Notes: generated by a model from the letters alone, not told the origin. A DNA stretch of 64,000 nucleotides from Acidobacteriota bacterium (GCA_013289665.1 JABCZN010000002.1:1-64000), one strand, 5' to 3'. Shown: positions 48,501 through 55,503, counted from the stretch's first letter. Numbers and translations: made by a program.

Positions 48501-51033
48501 CACCGTCACCGCGGCTACGTTGCAGACGATCACCGTCGCTCCAACATCAGCGAGCGTTTCGGCTGGACTTACGCAGCCGTTTACCGCTACGGGTCATTTC
48601 TCGGATGGCACGACTGGCGCTGTCAGTGTGAACTGGACTTCGTCCGACAACACGATCGCCACAATCAACGCTTCTGGCGTCGCCACGGGCGTGAAGGCGG
48701 GCGGGCCGGTCACCATCACGGCTACCTCGACCGCCAACGCGGCAATCAGCGGCACCGCGCAACTCACCGTCACTGCGGCCGTTCTGCAGACGATCACCGT
48801 TGCTCCGACTTCAGCAAGCGTTACGGCTGGTCTCACACAACCGTTCACCGCTACGGGCCACTTCTCCGACGGCACGACCGGTGCTGTCAGTGTGAACTGG
48901 ACGTCATCGAATACAGGCTTCGCCACGATCAACGCCTCCGGCGTTGCCACTGGTGTGACTGCGGGCGGCCCCATCACGATCACCGCCACGAGCGGCAATA
49001 TTTTCGGCACCGCACAACTGACGGTTACGCCAGTCGTCGTTACTAACTTCCCGCTAAACGTTACGCTGATCGGGACTGGCACCGGCAGCGTTACGGACAA
49101 ATTAGGTTCGATCGACTGTGTGAACACGGCCGGCGTGATTACCGGCACTTGCACTGCGAATTATCCGATGGGCACAGTCGTCACGCTGACTTCCTCTCCG
49201 ACTGCGCCCTCAACCTTTGGCGGCTGGTTGCAAGCCTGCACCGGCACGGGCGGCTGCAGTGTTACGATGAATTCCGCGCAATCCGTGACGGCTTCGTTTG
49301 TGCCCGCGCCAAAGATGATCCCCGTACCGTTCACACCGGGCAGCAACGCCTCTGGCATGGCGACCTACGACTGCCCGTCCAACCCGAATCCTTCGCCGGG
49401 CAATCCTTGCCTCGATCCGAATGCACATGCAACTTCCTTGACGATTGGGCAGGTGCTTACGCCCTTCACCCTGACCGTGGTGGCCACCGAAGTGCCACCG
49501 ACCAACGGTAACGGCATCTGCGAGAATGGCCTGACAGCGGCGCAGGACCTTGATTGCCGCTTCAAGTCGTTTTTCACGTTCCAGACCAAACCGAACGGCG
49601 ACACCGTCGTACCCCTGTGCGATCCCTACGCGAACGGCAACTGTGTGGTGTATTCGGTCTTCTTCCAGACGCCCGGAAAGGAACCGGATCCATCCATGTA
49701 CGTTGGACCCGTCAACTGGAACATAACGTTCAACAACGACACGTTTGTTCCGCCAGCTCCCTGGACCGGAAGCACGCCGCGGGTGTACTACGATCCATCC
49801 GGCTTCTTTATGCCGAACTCGCCCTATGGCACGGATTGCACCACGCCGATGCTCATCGGGAATCCCGGCGTACCGACGAATCCGGCGATCTTCTGCCAGT
49901 TCGTTTTCGACATCACGACGATGTACGATCCCACCAAGAAAGTGGACGCGCTTATGGGTGCGAAGACGAAAGTCTTCAGCGACGTCGTTGTTGCCTTCCC
50001 GCCGATCTTTGCGCCGGTGGTGACAGTAGCGACGACGCCTGACGCTGCGACGGTTACGGCGGGCAGCCCGATCGGCTTCACCATCGCCGTCAGCAACAGC
50101 GCCGCCGCAACGGCGAACAATGTTTCCCTCAACACGCCGCTGCCTGGCGGAACGAATGTGAACTGGACGATCAGTCCGTACGCGGGCCCCGGCACGTGCG
50201 CGATTACCGGCGCGATCGGGAGCCAGGTGCTCAACTGTGCGTTCGGCACTCTGAGCCCGAGCACGAATCTGAGCGTGCACATCCAGAGCGCTTCCTCCGC
50301 GGCTGGAACCGCCATCAGCCCAAGTACGGTGCTGGTTGGAACTCAGCAGCTGCTTTCGATCGGCAGCATCGTCGTGCAGCCGATTACGGTGACGTTCAGC
50401 GGCCTGACGACTTCAGAATCCGTTCCTGCTGGGACTAGTTCGATCCTGCTCGGCGGAGTCATCGGCAACGGCACGCAGTTCGCGCCCAGCGGCGAAACCG
50501 TTTCGATCAGCATTAACGGAGTCACGTTGCCAACTACTGTCGGAAGCAATGGCGTCTTCTCCCTGCAGTTCCCCACCGCCGGGATTCCAGCTTCCGCGAC
50601 GCCCTATCCGATAACCTACTCGTACGCGGGCGATTCGCTTTTGAGCACCGCAACCAACAACAGCACCACACTGACGGTCGTCAGTCCGCCCGCTGGCGTA
50701 AACCTGTCCACAACGCTGCAGTCAGCAACCACTGACGTTTCCGGAAACTACGTGTTTACAGTCCGGATCACCAACAGCGGAGCGACCACGGCCACCGCTG
50801 CAGCCATCAAGACCGCCGTGCTAACTACAGTTGTCGGAACCACACGGGTGGCTACGGCAAGTACAACGACATTGCCCCTGAATCTGGGCAACATCGCGTC
50901 ATTAAGTTCTGTGACTGCAACGCTCACATTCCCCGCGAGCGCTGGCCCGCCGAACGCAGCAGGGGCCATCAGCCTCGGCTTCGGGTTCACGGGCGGCAGT
51001 GCAAGCGCTACGTTGAAAGCAACGTTGCCGTAA
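36577..51033 (+). CDS. Giant repetitive surface protein (DUF7948, Big_2)
   Basis: 4,818 residues from an ATG with GGAGG 6 bases upstream. The N-terminus has a long basic lead and a hydrophobic segment (VSYALLIACSLVLVAGG, ~39-55), a signal or anchor. Residues ~119-348 are DUF7948 (LPLFFEANRGQTDAHVKFLA, VYPGIDLVFHGDQQQLEYDF), then SBBP-like propeller repeats to ~880, a DUF11-type domain (885-1007), a beta-helix-like section (1120-2500) of Thr/Gly/Asn-rich repeats, a choice-of-anchor-D domain (~2609-2724), three invasin-like units (2809-3100), twelve Big_2 Ig-like units (3101-4155), an InlB-B-like domain, another DUF11 and a final Ig-like domain. It is probably an exported adhesin or stalk. No sorting signal is seen at the C-terminus. 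Confidence 0.88.
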   Translation: MEPWGVNQKSTNEVMEPLSQAEASFASPSESVRAKRVKVSYALLIACSLVLVAGGARHSWRESASLDMSGTTRVAGKSQIAKLADSLLKGTSLFRPSRGNPSSKLEPNQATRMSGAPLSLPLFFEANRGQTDAHVKFLARSSGYTLFVTPTETIFAGAKTTAPRGMFPTAKAAADDGPSPKMLRMKLLQSNPGPEVSGAKELPGKVNYLIGNNPRDWHTGIPLYEQVRSREVYPGIDLVFHGDQQQLEYDFQVAPGADPGRIRFKVSGAEKIAVEENGDLLLKAAKTEFRMRKPVIYQQVGERRQPVDGGFSLVADKLVAFHVGAYDKKIPLVIDPTIIFASFLGGGGAEVPSGQDLDVTNPSAPKLYVSGATTDITSFSETSANLAIAPGAAAYGFVAKIDPTTTGSASLDFLTFIGGSLVFTGGTAPCQNLATDMKLDVSGGAGQVEPVLLGQTNCRDFPVTTGGPTTGPDDLFITRLTPGGAGIDSSTLFGGNGSEGLTFGGGASLFVNPEGKIVLSGQTTSTDFPATSNAYSVSLNNGTPGGFDDCFIANLDRSFNVLYLTYANVGGSTKSGTPASCGVGAVDPAGKIYFGGTIVSATAFNLTNGNTGANGFQKTFVGTPGTTPNAFVAVLDPSQSGLSQLTYSTYIAGGGGTVIRAGAVDVVHGMAVVVGDTISNNTTNAPDIPLLNAIQSVNNSPTGVGTGWITVIDTTKTGMPSLAASTYFGGSTGAGSTSLRSVAIDAVAGNPPTQRIVVGGQTTATNFPTMNPLQASLVGGQNAVVSVLSVPSSGFTFNMSLLFSTYLGGGVTISGQSESVRGLIADSNHQIYALGRTASANFFGNTSPATTVNGFQTACASCGGGTPADDLAIFVLTPQSGTSVPDLTVTKSHSGSFSQGQSGAQFSITVTNSGTGATVGTVSLVDSLPSSLTATAMTGTGWSCSISTLVCTRSDALAGGASYPVITLTVNVAGNAPPTVTNTVVVSGGSETNTANDTATDVATIKSSVGACTDNYIGLTNGSWGTATNWSLGAVPGINDVACSPSGITVLIDTGLAAANQTIKALNSSGTLTISAGPLTISNNSVANVVNISSGTLTVNGQFSVTGALGLTGGTFGGTGEFDLEGLFTWSGGTMTGAGTTNTRGGMSIPNATVVLDTRTLNASGTTTFGDPAKGGSILYLQNGAMVNNLSGAIWNIVNGSASFGNGIANNGGVAPAFNNAGTFEMTGGTSDTIGVAFNNTGSVMGNSGTLNFIGGGKCGTICSGTYTAGTGATIAFSAGTYVQSGPINGPGTVNFNGATMDFGSGIETISSVTTIFSSGTITDTGSINFTTLLTWTGGSWAGTGTTNTETGLSIPNAAVVLDTRTLNASGTTTFGDPAKGGSILYLQNGAVLNNLSGAIWNIVNGSASFGNGIANNGGVAPAFNNAGTFEMTGGASETIGVAFNNTGSVMGNSGTLNFTGGGKCGTICSGTYTAGTGATIAFSAGTFVQSGPINGPGTVNFNGATMNFGSGTETISSVTTIFSSGTITNTGNINFTTLLTWTGGSWTGTGTTNTQGGLSIPNAAVVLDTRTLNASGTTTFGDVIKGGSTLYLQNGAVLNNLSGATWNIVNGSASFGNGIANNGGLTPVFNNAGTFEMTGGTSDTIGVAFANAGTVAANAATLSFAGGGTGAGSWTVSTGASLQFSAGTFALTGPIGGSTAAQGGGTVNFNGGTVNYTGSSYNIAGGTMGSGGTANFTAPGVVTNAGAVTITGGTLNFSTTPTGQLTPNAIATTAMAIGNGILGGTDTVNISGLLTWTSGGFMCLVPNCSAPGTGVPNSVTNANGGIAGSTGYLYLLGRTLNNAGTATFSNPNGTYFYEGYGAIVNNKTGATWNLTTDYNIAIYSGTATFNNAGTFEKTAGTTSSAVGVTFTNTGAVADNVATLNFSGGGTGAGAWTVSTGAMLEFSGGTFALTGPIGGSTATQGGGTVNFNGGTVNYTGSSYNIAGGTMASGGTANFTAPGVVTNAGPVTITGGTLNFSTGNAIAMTTLALGNGTLGGTDTVNISGLLTWTSGGFMCLLPDCSAPGTGVPNGVTNANGGIAGSTGYLYLLGRTLNNAGTATFSNPNGTSFYEGYGAIVNNKTGATWNLTTDYNIGIYSGTATFNNAGTFEKTAGTTSSAVGVTFTNTGAVADNVATLNFSGGGTGAGAWTVSTGAMLEFSGGTFALTGPIGGSTATQGGGTVNFNGGTVNYTGSSYNIAGGTMASGGTANFTAPGVVTNAGPVTITGGTLNFSTGNAIAMTTLALGNGTLGGTDTVNISGLLTWTSGGFMCLLPDCSAPGTGVPNGVTNANGGIAGSTGYLYLLGRTLNNAGTATFSNPNGTSFYEGYGAIVNNKTGATWNLTTDYNIGIYSGTATFNNAGTFEKTAGTTSSAVGVTFNNAGSVLADADTLSFQGAYTQTAGNTFLGGGSIQTVNPLNIQGGAVTGSGTITSFGSPAGISNVGGTLSPGVSTPVVTAGTISIGTSTAGNYTQSSAGAFNVKIGGTGAGQFDSVTLTGTATLAGALNVSLINPFSPALGNTFTILTASAVSGTFSSTNLPGLSAGLGWKVTYTATTVVLSVVTVSSPVANLNPGSVPFPNTIVNTAATIQKVQLQNTGTAPLIITSIQPTGADAANYSYTVDATQPCPISPATLGISASCMLDIGFLPLTAGTHNNAQITVTDNSGNIVGSTQTVALSGTGIVLSSIAVTPSAPTIPQGTSEQFTATGTYSDSSTQNLTTQVTWASATASVSTINAGGLAQGLTPGTSNITAKQGAVTSPAALLTVTGATHFAVSAPGSVIAGTAFNVSVFAADQFNNVVPGYTGTVHFTSTDGAAVLPANTTLTNGSGLFQVTLKTLGSQTVTATDTVTASITGTSQAITVGSGLATHFQVSMPGSATVGTATSVTVTALDQFNNVASGYTGTVHFTSSDGSAVLPANSTLTSGSGTFPVTFKSVGSQTVTATDTATLSITGTSNSVTVGTGAATHFLVTAPGAATAGTPFNVSVTALDQFNNVVKSYAGTVHFTSTDGQATLPANTTLVSGTGIFPVTLKTAGTQSVTATDTVTPAITGTSGAINVTVVLQTITVAPTSASVSAGLTQPFTATGHFSDGTTGAVSVNWTSSDNTIATINASGVATGVKAGGPVTITATSTANAAISGTAQLTVTAATLQTITVAPTSASVSTGLTQPFTATGHFSDGTTGAVSVNWTSSDNTIATINTSGVATGVKAGGPVTITATSTANAAISGTAQLTVTAATLQTITVAPASTSVAAGLTQPFTATGHFSDGTSGVVSVSWTSSNTTIATINAGGVATGVKAGGPVTITATSTANAAISGTAQLTVTAATLQTITVAPTSASVTAGLTQPFTATGHFSDGTTGAVSVNWTSSDNTIATINASGVATGVKAGGPVTITATSTTNAAISGTAQLTVTAATLQTITVAPTSASVTAGLTQPFTATGHFSDGTTGAVSVNWTSSDNTIATINTSGVATGVKAGGPVTITATSTANAAISGTAQLTVTAATLQTITVAPASTSVAAGLTQPFTATGHFSDGTTGAVSVNWTSSNTAIATINASGVATGVKAGGPVTITATSTANAAISGTAQLTVTAAVLQTITVAPTSASVSTGLTQPFTATGHFSDGTTGAVSVNWTSSDNTIATINASGVATGVKAGGPVTITATSTANAAISGTAQLTVTAATLQTITVAPASTSVAAGLTQPFTATGHFSDGTTGAVGVNWTSSNTAIATINASGVATGVKAGGPVTITATSTANAAISGTAQLTVTAATLQTITVAPTSASVSTGLTQPFTATGHFSDGTTGAVSVNWASSDNTIATINASGVATGVKAGGPVTITATSTTNAAISGTAQLTVTAATLQTITVAPTSASVSTGLTQPFTATGHFSDGTTGAVSVNWTSSDNTIATINTSGVATGVKAGGPVTITATSTANAAISGTAQLTVTAATLQTITVAPTSASVSAGLTQPFTATGHFSDGTTGAVSVNWTSSDNTIATINASGVATGVKAGGPVTITATSTANAAISGTAQLTVTAAVLQTITVAPTSASVTAGLTQPFTATGHFSDGTTGAVSVNWTSSNTGFATINASGVATGVTAGGPITITATSGNIFGTAQLTVTPVVVTNFPLNVTLIGTGTGSVTDKLGSIDCVNTAGVITGTCTANYPMGTVVTLTSSPTAPSTFGGWLQACTGTGGCSVTMNSAQSVTASFVPAPKMIPVPFTPGSNASGMATYDCPSNPNPSPGNPCLDPNAHATSLTIGQVLTPFTLTVVATEVPPTNGNGICENGLTAAQDLDCRFKSFFTFQTKPNGDTVVPLCDPYANGNCVVYSVFFQTPGKEPDPSMYVGPVNWNITFNNDTFVPPAPWTGSTPRVYYDPSGFFMPNSPYGTDCTTPMLIGNPGVPTNPAIFCQFVFDITTMYDPTKKVDALMGAKTKVFSDVVVAFPPIFAPVVTVATTPDAATVTAGSPIGFTIAVSNSAAATANNVSLNTPLPGGTNVNWTISPYAGPGTCAITGAIGSQVLNCAFGTLSPSTNLSVHIQSASSAAGTAISPSTVLVGTQQLLSIGSIVVQPITVTFSGLTTSESVPAGTSSILLGGVIGNGTQFAPSGETVSISINGVTLPTTVGSNGVFSLQFPTAGIPASATPYPITYSYAGDSLLSTATNNSTTLTVVSPPAGVNLSTTLQSATTDVSGNYVFTVRITNSGATTATAAAIKTAVLTTVVGTTRVATASTTTLPLNLGNIASLSSVTATLTFPASAGPPNAAGAISLGFGFTGGSASATLKATLP
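39955..41520 (+). repeat. 618-bp direct repeats inside the giant gene
   Basis: Units begin at 39955, 40573 and 41191, exactly 618 bp (206 codons) apart; the third diverges after ~330 bp. Marker sequences such as ATTCCGAACGCC fall at 40021, 40639 and 41257. Copies are ~95% alike at the DNA level and keep frame. Confidence 0.9.
42259..43782 (+). repeat. Two 762-bp repeats that appear identical
   Basis: The marker ACGTTCGAGAAGACC falls at 42259, 43021 and 43783, spaced 762 bp (254 codons). The unit 42259-43020 reads the same as 43021-43782 apart from a few third-position changes (such as TACTTC/TCCTTC outside the shared block); a related diverged unit with small indels lies before it (41500-42258). 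Confidence 0.88.
45001..45876 (+). repeat. Three ~294-bp invasin-like repeats
   Basis: Units at 45001, 45295 and 45589, 98 codons each, all encoding ATHF, a DQFNNV segment and GTVHFTS. DNA copies are more diverged than the 264-bp units that follow, so they are older. Confidence 0.85.
45877..49036 (+). repeat. Twelve 264-bp Big_2 tandem repeats
   Basis: Twelve head-to-tail units of 88 codons start at 45877 and every 264 bp to 48781. Each encodes LQTITVAP, GLTQPFTATGHFSDGT, a WTSS strand, ATINASGVATGVKAGG and TAQLTVTAA. They differ mainly at scattered sites, and variants (DNTIATI against NTAIATI; TSASV against STSVAA) alternate between units, a mosaic expected from recombination between copies. 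The last unit is shortened. Confidence 0.93.
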
Positions 51034-51074
51034 GAATGGGAAGTGAGTTCGGAGTACTATTCAAGGGAGGACCG

Positions 51075-51647
51075 ATGACCGGAATCACAAAGAGTAAATT
51101 TTTGACCAGCGCGGGACTGCTGACCCTGCTTTGTGTGCTGTTGCCACCAGTTGTACGAGCCGACGGAACCGGCCGAGGAGACGTGATCATCACGCTCCCG
51201 ACAATCTCCGGAGGCGCTGGCGACGCCATCGTAGTGTTTGGAAAACTGACGAATACTTCATCGAACACGCTAGATTTCGCTAACGACAGCCTCACCCCTA
51301 ACAACACAGCCATCGGTGGTGTCGCCGACCTTGCCTTCAATGGCTTTTTGGGTCTGGGACCGAATTCCGTTGGTGGAAACTCGACCCTGACCGGCGTCGA
51401 CTTGTTCACCATTTTTATTGCGAATGATGCCAGCCCGGGTTTGTACGATGTGAATTTCTACGACCTACTCGGGGGCACCGACGCCAATTGCACCCTCGAC
51501 TTCAGTCTCTGTGGCGTCCAACTTGGAACAGTCGAGTTCGCCGTTAACGTACAAGGCGTGGTCCCGACACCGGAGCCGGGCACCTTGGTGCTCCTTGTTG
51601 TCGGGCTGTTAGCGGGCTTGTTGGTCATCCGCCGAGCATGGCAGTAG
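51075..51647 (+). CDS. PEP-CTERM sorted protein
   Basis: A 190-residue exported protein. The ATG at 51075 has GGGAGGA just upstream. It has a signal peptide (FLTSAGLLTLLCVLLPPVVRADG), a Thr/Asn-rich beta domain, and a C-terminal PEP-CTERM signal: TPEPGT, a hydrophobic helix (LVLLVVGLLAGLLVI) and RRAWQ. Such proteins are known to be processed by an exosortase and often end up in the extracellular matrix. No exosortase gene is in the window. It begins 41 bp after the giant gene, so the two probably share a transcript and a surface role. Confidence 0.88.
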   Translation: MTGITKSKFLTSAGLLTLLCVLLPPVVRADGTGRGDVIITLPTISGGAGDAIVVFGKLTNTSSNTLDFANDSLTPNNTAIGGVADLAFNGFLGLGPNSVGGNSTLTGVDLFTIFIANDASPGLYDVNFYDLLGGTDANCTLDFSLCGVQLGTVEFAVNVQGVVPTPEPGTLVLLVVGLLAGLLVIRRAWQ

Positions 51648-51679
51648 AGCAGAGATTGCAAAACAGTTTCTCGGACTGC

Positions 51680-51708
51680 CAGACGGGGAGAGTCTGGTTA
51701 GTATTTTC
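51680..51708 (+). terminator. Likely terminator after the PEP-CTERM gene
   Basis: Stem CCAGAC/GTCTGG (51680-51685 with 51693-51698), a 7-base loop, then TTAGTATTTT. It lies 32 bp after the stop codon, between convergent genes. The stem is short, so strength is uncertain. Confidence 0.55.
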
Positions 51709-51876
51709 CCGTTATTTGGAACACCGAGTCTGCTGAGGGTCTACCGCATTTCTGCCGTGTACCTAGCCTGTCCGTTGCGTGGAATTCCATCCGACTTTCC
51801 CAACTGCTAAAAATAGCGAGCTGAAGCGCCCTCCCTTGTCTTGGAGATCGCAAACGCGTTTCGTTGGCTCTGGCGC

Positions 51877-54800
51877 CTACTTAGTCTTTTCGGCGAGGAT
51901 CGGCGCAAGGTCGTAACGCTTCGCCAGCGCGGGATTCTGGGCGTCTTTTTGAACTTCGGCGGCGGCGCGGCGGGCTTCCTCGTAGTGGCTTTGCGCGTCG
52001 TCGCCTTTTCCGGAAAGCTCCAGCGCCCGGCCCCATTGGTACTGGCTCTGGGCCTGCAATGCGCGCAACTTGAGTTTCTCGCTGCGCAGGGCGGCAGACT
52101 TTAATTCCTTCAGCGCACCGGCATAATCCTTTGCGCCGATCAGGGCTTCGCCGCGCAGCACAAGACACTGCGTCGAGAGGTATTTCAGGCCCATGGAATC
52201 GGCTTCCTCGCCCAGGGCGCGTAGTTCATTGGCCGCGGCCGCAAATTTGCCGTTGGCAACGGCAAGCTTGGCCAGATTGATTTTGTTGAGCAGCGCGAGG
52301 TGCGCGTCACCGCTCTTTCCGGCGGCTTGCAGAGATTCCTGATAGGCCGCGGCCGCGGCTTTTAAATCGCCACGATAGTAGGCGTTGTCCCCCTCGTAGC
52401 TGAGCGCGGCGGCAATCTGCGGCTGGTTCTTGTCGGTGCGCGCGGCGTTCAAGGCATCCCCCAACGCCTTTGCGGCTTCTTCGTTGCGGCCGGCCTGTGC
52501 CAGCGCGTTACCGTATGCCGTCAGAATTTCGGTGGAAAAGAATCCCTGTTCCTTGGCCTCCGATAATCCCTTCACCGCATCCTGTTGCGCGCTGACCGCG
52601 GCTCCAAATCTCCCCTGATAGCCAAACAGCGTTCCAAGGCCGGAGGATTCGATCGCCGCACCGCGCCCGTCGCCGGACGAGCGGCGCATATCGAGCGCCT
52701 TCAGATACTGATCCTGAGCTTGTTCGAACTGGCCGGTGCGCATGGAAGTTTCCGCCAGGTTGTGCAGCGTGTCGGCGATATCGGAAGGAACTTTCAGCTT
52801 TTCACGCACCTGCAGCGCGCGCTCGAAATAGGTGCGCGCATTTTCGTAATCTCCCTTGGAGAAATATGTGTTGCCGATGTTGTTCAGCACCTGCCCCTGC
52901 ATCTGGTCGTTGTGGATTTCGATCTGCGATTGCAGGGATTCCTTGAACAAGCGCAGCGCATCGTCGTACTTTCCGTGTTCGACATAAAAATCCCCGAGGT
53001 CGCTCAAAACGTTCGCGGTGCCCTGCTTATCGCCGAGCTCGCGCCGGATGGCCAGCGCCTGATTGTAATTTTTAAGCGCTAGATCGGGCTTGCCGGTGCC
53101 GTCGTAGATCGAACCGATCATCTGCATGCTATCGGCGATTCCCTTCTTCAATCCCAGTTTCGTTTTGATTTCCAGGGATTCCTGCAGGTTTTTCAGCGCA
53201 TCGTCGGGGCGCTGCATCGTAGAATAAGCCACGCCCATGGCCTGGAGGATTTGCGCGCGTTCGGCGTCGTCCTGAAGTTCGATTGAAAGCGCCTGCGCGC
53301 GCGTCAGGTATTCCAGACCCGCCTGGGAATTCCCGCTTTCAATTTGCACGCGGCCAAGCGAGCGCAAGCCGGCGATGCGCTTGGGATCAAGTTCCACGAC
53401 TTTGGCAAACATCTCTTTTGCCTTGTCGTAAGCGCCGGTGTTTTCATAGGCCAAGCCGAGATCAAAGAGATAGTCGGTGTTGTCGGGGGAGACTTTAATC
53501 AGATTCTGGTACGCCTCGATCGCTTTCGGAAAGTCCTTCTCGATCCGGTCATAGTTGGCCTGGATGAGATATTTTTCCTGCATCGGCAGTGCCCCGCTGA
53601 GCGCAACCGCTTTCTGGGCCGCGGGCTCCGCGTCTTCGTCCTGGCCGAGGTCCGAGTACGCCTGCGCCAGCTTCACGTAGGCCAGCGCAAACTGGCCGTC
53701 TTCCTTGATCGCTGCCTGAAAACTCTGCGCCGCGGCAGTGTGTTTGCCCGCACGCGCTTCCTCCAGGCCGTGGTTGTACTCGCGCAAAGCGGAGACAGAA
53801 GCGGTGGAAGGCTTGAAGGCGTGTTCCTGGAGTTCCTTCAGCAAACTCTTCGACACGGCCAGATTTTCACGGATCTGACTTGCCAGCCGGTCCACGGCCG
53901 CGAAAATTTCCTTGTCGCCCGCGGCTTCTTCCTTGACGTTGATCGCCTGTCCGCGCTTCAAATCCTGGATCCTGGCGTCAATGCGGATCAGGTTGCCCAG
54001 CTGCGCGTAGCTTCCAGAAACCACCGTATCCACGTTGCTCTGATTGGCGATGCGGCCGATCGTAGAGGCGTCCAGGTCAGCTTGCGGCGTGATATGCAGG
54101 TCCTTCATCACTTGCCCAACGCGTTCTGAAGAAACGGCGCGCACGCTGGCGGATTCGCCGACGTCTGTGCTGAGCATATCGGCCATCGCCGAGCCTACCC
54201 AATCGAGCTTCGGATCGGAAGTTGCGTTGTGAAATGGCAGGATCGCCAGAGAATGCAATGGCGTCACAGGAACGGCAGGCCCACTGGAAGGCGAAACGTA
54301 CTTCCTGGCCACGTAAAGGCCACCGCCAACCACCGCAATCAGGGCCGCTGCCAGAAGCGTCACGGTCATGCGAGAACGCGGGGCTTTCGCCGGAGCTGGT
54401 TCTTTTTCGACGGGGAGTTCGATGCGCTTTTTTGAGCCGCCGCGCCAGGAATCGATGTCGCGTTGAATTTCCAGCGCGCTCTGATACCGCTGCGCCGGAT
54501 CCATTTGCATGCACTTCGCGGTGATGTCGCTCAAAAGCGCGGGAACGCTCGGGTCCACCTCGCCGGGCAGCCTGGGTTTTTCGCGCGTGCGCTTGAACAT
54601 CGCCCCTTGGAGGGTGTCGGCTTTATAGGGAAGCTGCCCCACCAGCAGCTGATAAAAAATAATCCCCAGCGTAAAAAGGTCCGAACGCGCGTCCACGTGT
54701 TCGCCCATCACCTGTTCCGGGGACATGTAGTCCGGCGTCCCCAGCAGAGCGCCCGTGTGGGTCATGCCGCCGCCCTGCTCCATGGTGCGAGCGATGCCGA

Positions 54801-55503
54801 AATCCATCACGATGATGCGGCCGCTCTTTTCCACCATTATGTTTTGGGGTTTCAGGTCGCGGTGCACCACGCCTTCAGAATGCGCGGCATCCAGCGCGGT
54901 GCAGGTCTGGTGGATCACGTCGGCGCATTCCTCAAAACTCAGGCGGCCTTTTTCTTTGATGAGCGAGGTGAGGTCTTTGCCCTCGATGAACTCCATGGTG
55001 ATGAACTTCACACCATCGGCTTCGCCCAAATCAAAGATGCGGATCACGTTTTTCTGGGTGATCTTCCTGGCGAGAATCAGTTCCTGTTTGAAGCGCTGCA
55101 GAATTTCTTCGTGGACCGCGAGTTCTGGGCGAATGACTTTCAGAGCGACCAGGCGGTCGAGTTCGAGGTCCCAGGCTTTGTAGACGGCGCCCATGCCGCC
55201 TTCGCCAAGCATCTGCACAATTTCGTAGCGCTTGCCCAGGCGCATGCCTTTCGCCAGGTGGCCGCCACGAATGCCGGTGGCACTGGGGGGAGGAACGGGC
55301 TGAGACCAGCCTTGGGCTTGGGAACTGTCGCTGCGATCGCCGTGATCGGCTTCACCAAGGAAAGTGGCGTTGGCATCGGGAGGGGCGTCGCCCAGAAACG
55401 TGGCATCGCCCAGGGGAAAAGGCGTCTGACAGGAAGTGCACACCGACGAGGAGGAAGTATTCGTCGCGTGACAATTCGGGCATTCTCTGCTGGCCGGCGC
55501 CAT
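51877..55503 (-). CDS. Membrane Ser/Thr protein kinase with TPR domain
   Basis: 1,208 residues. An N-terminal zinc ribbon has Cys 8, 11, 22 and 25. The Hanks-type kinase spans ~93-360: GEGGMGAVYKA loop, K122, HRDLKPQN with D216, DFG with D234 and GTPDYMSPEQ. A transmembrane segment (TLLAAALIAVVGGGLYVARK) is at ~390-410. Outside it, a TolB/FlgO-like alpha-beta domain (LHSLAILPFHNATSDPKLDWVGSAMADML) precedes about 15 TPRs reaching the C-terminus. It probably senses an extracytoplasmic signal or partner and phosphorylates cytoplasmic proteins. All catalytic residues are present. It stands alone between convergent and same-strand genes. Confidence 0.94.
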   Translation of the reverse strand: MAPASRECPNCHATNTSSSSVCTSCQTPFPLGDATFLGDAPPDANATFLGEADHGDRSDSSQAQGWSQPVPPPSATGIRGGHLAKGMRLGKRYEIVQMLGEGGMGAVYKAWDLELDRLVALKVIRPELAVHEEILQRFKQELILARKITQKNVIRIFDLGEADGVKFITMEFIEGKDLTSLIKEKGRLSFEECADVIHQTCTALDAAHSEGVVHRDLKPQNIMVEKSGRIIVMDFGIARTMEQGGGMTHTGALLGTPDYMSPEQVMGEHVDARSDLFTLGIIFYQLLVGQLPYKADTLQGAMFKRTREKPRLPGEVDPSVPALLSDITAKCMQMDPAQRYQSALEIQRDIDSWRGGSKKRIELPVEKEPAPAKAPRSRMTVTLLAAALIAVVGGGLYVARKYVSPSSGPAVPVTPLHSLAILPFHNATSDPKLDWVGSAMADMLSTDVGESASVRAVSSERVGQVMKDLHITPQADLDASTIGRIANQSNVDTVVSGSYAQLGNLIRIDARIQDLKRGQAINVKEEAAGDKEIFAAVDRLASQIRENLAVSKSLLKELQEHAFKPSTASVSALREYNHGLEEARAGKHTAAAQSFQAAIKEDGQFALAYVKLAQAYSDLGQDEDAEPAAQKAVALSGALPMQEKYLIQANYDRIEKDFPKAIEAYQNLIKVSPDNTDYLFDLGLAYENTGAYDKAKEMFAKVVELDPKRIAGLRSLGRVQIESGNSQAGLEYLTRAQALSIELQDDAERAQILQAMGVAYSTMQRPDDALKNLQESLEIKTKLGLKKGIADSMQMIGSIYDGTGKPDLALKNYNQALAIRRELGDKQGTANVLSDLGDFYVEHGKYDDALRLFKESLQSQIEIHNDQMQGQVLNNIGNTYFSKGDYENARTYFERALQVREKLKVPSDIADTLHNLAETSMRTGQFEQAQDQYLKALDMRRSSGDGRGAAIESSGLGTLFGYQGRFGAAVSAQQDAVKGLSEAKEQGFFSTEILTAYGNALAQAGRNEEAAKALGDALNAARTDKNQPQIAAALSYEGDNAYYRGDLKAAAAAYQESLQAAGKSGDAHLALLNKINLAKLAVANGKFAAAANELRALGEEADSMGLKYLSTQCLVLRGEALIGAKDYAGALKELKSAALRSEKLKLRALQAQSQYQWGRALELSGKGDDAQSHYEEARRAAAEVQKDAQNPALAKRYDLAPILAEKTK

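Noticed and set aside
45705..48533. A 942-codon open frame on the minus strand
   Set aside because: It is antisense to the Big_2 repeats. The absence of stops in one unit is copied through the array, so the long frame has no independent coding evidence.
39955..49036. Possible CRISPR or satellite array
   Set aside because: The units are hundreds of bases long, in frame, without spacers, and encode repeated protein domains.
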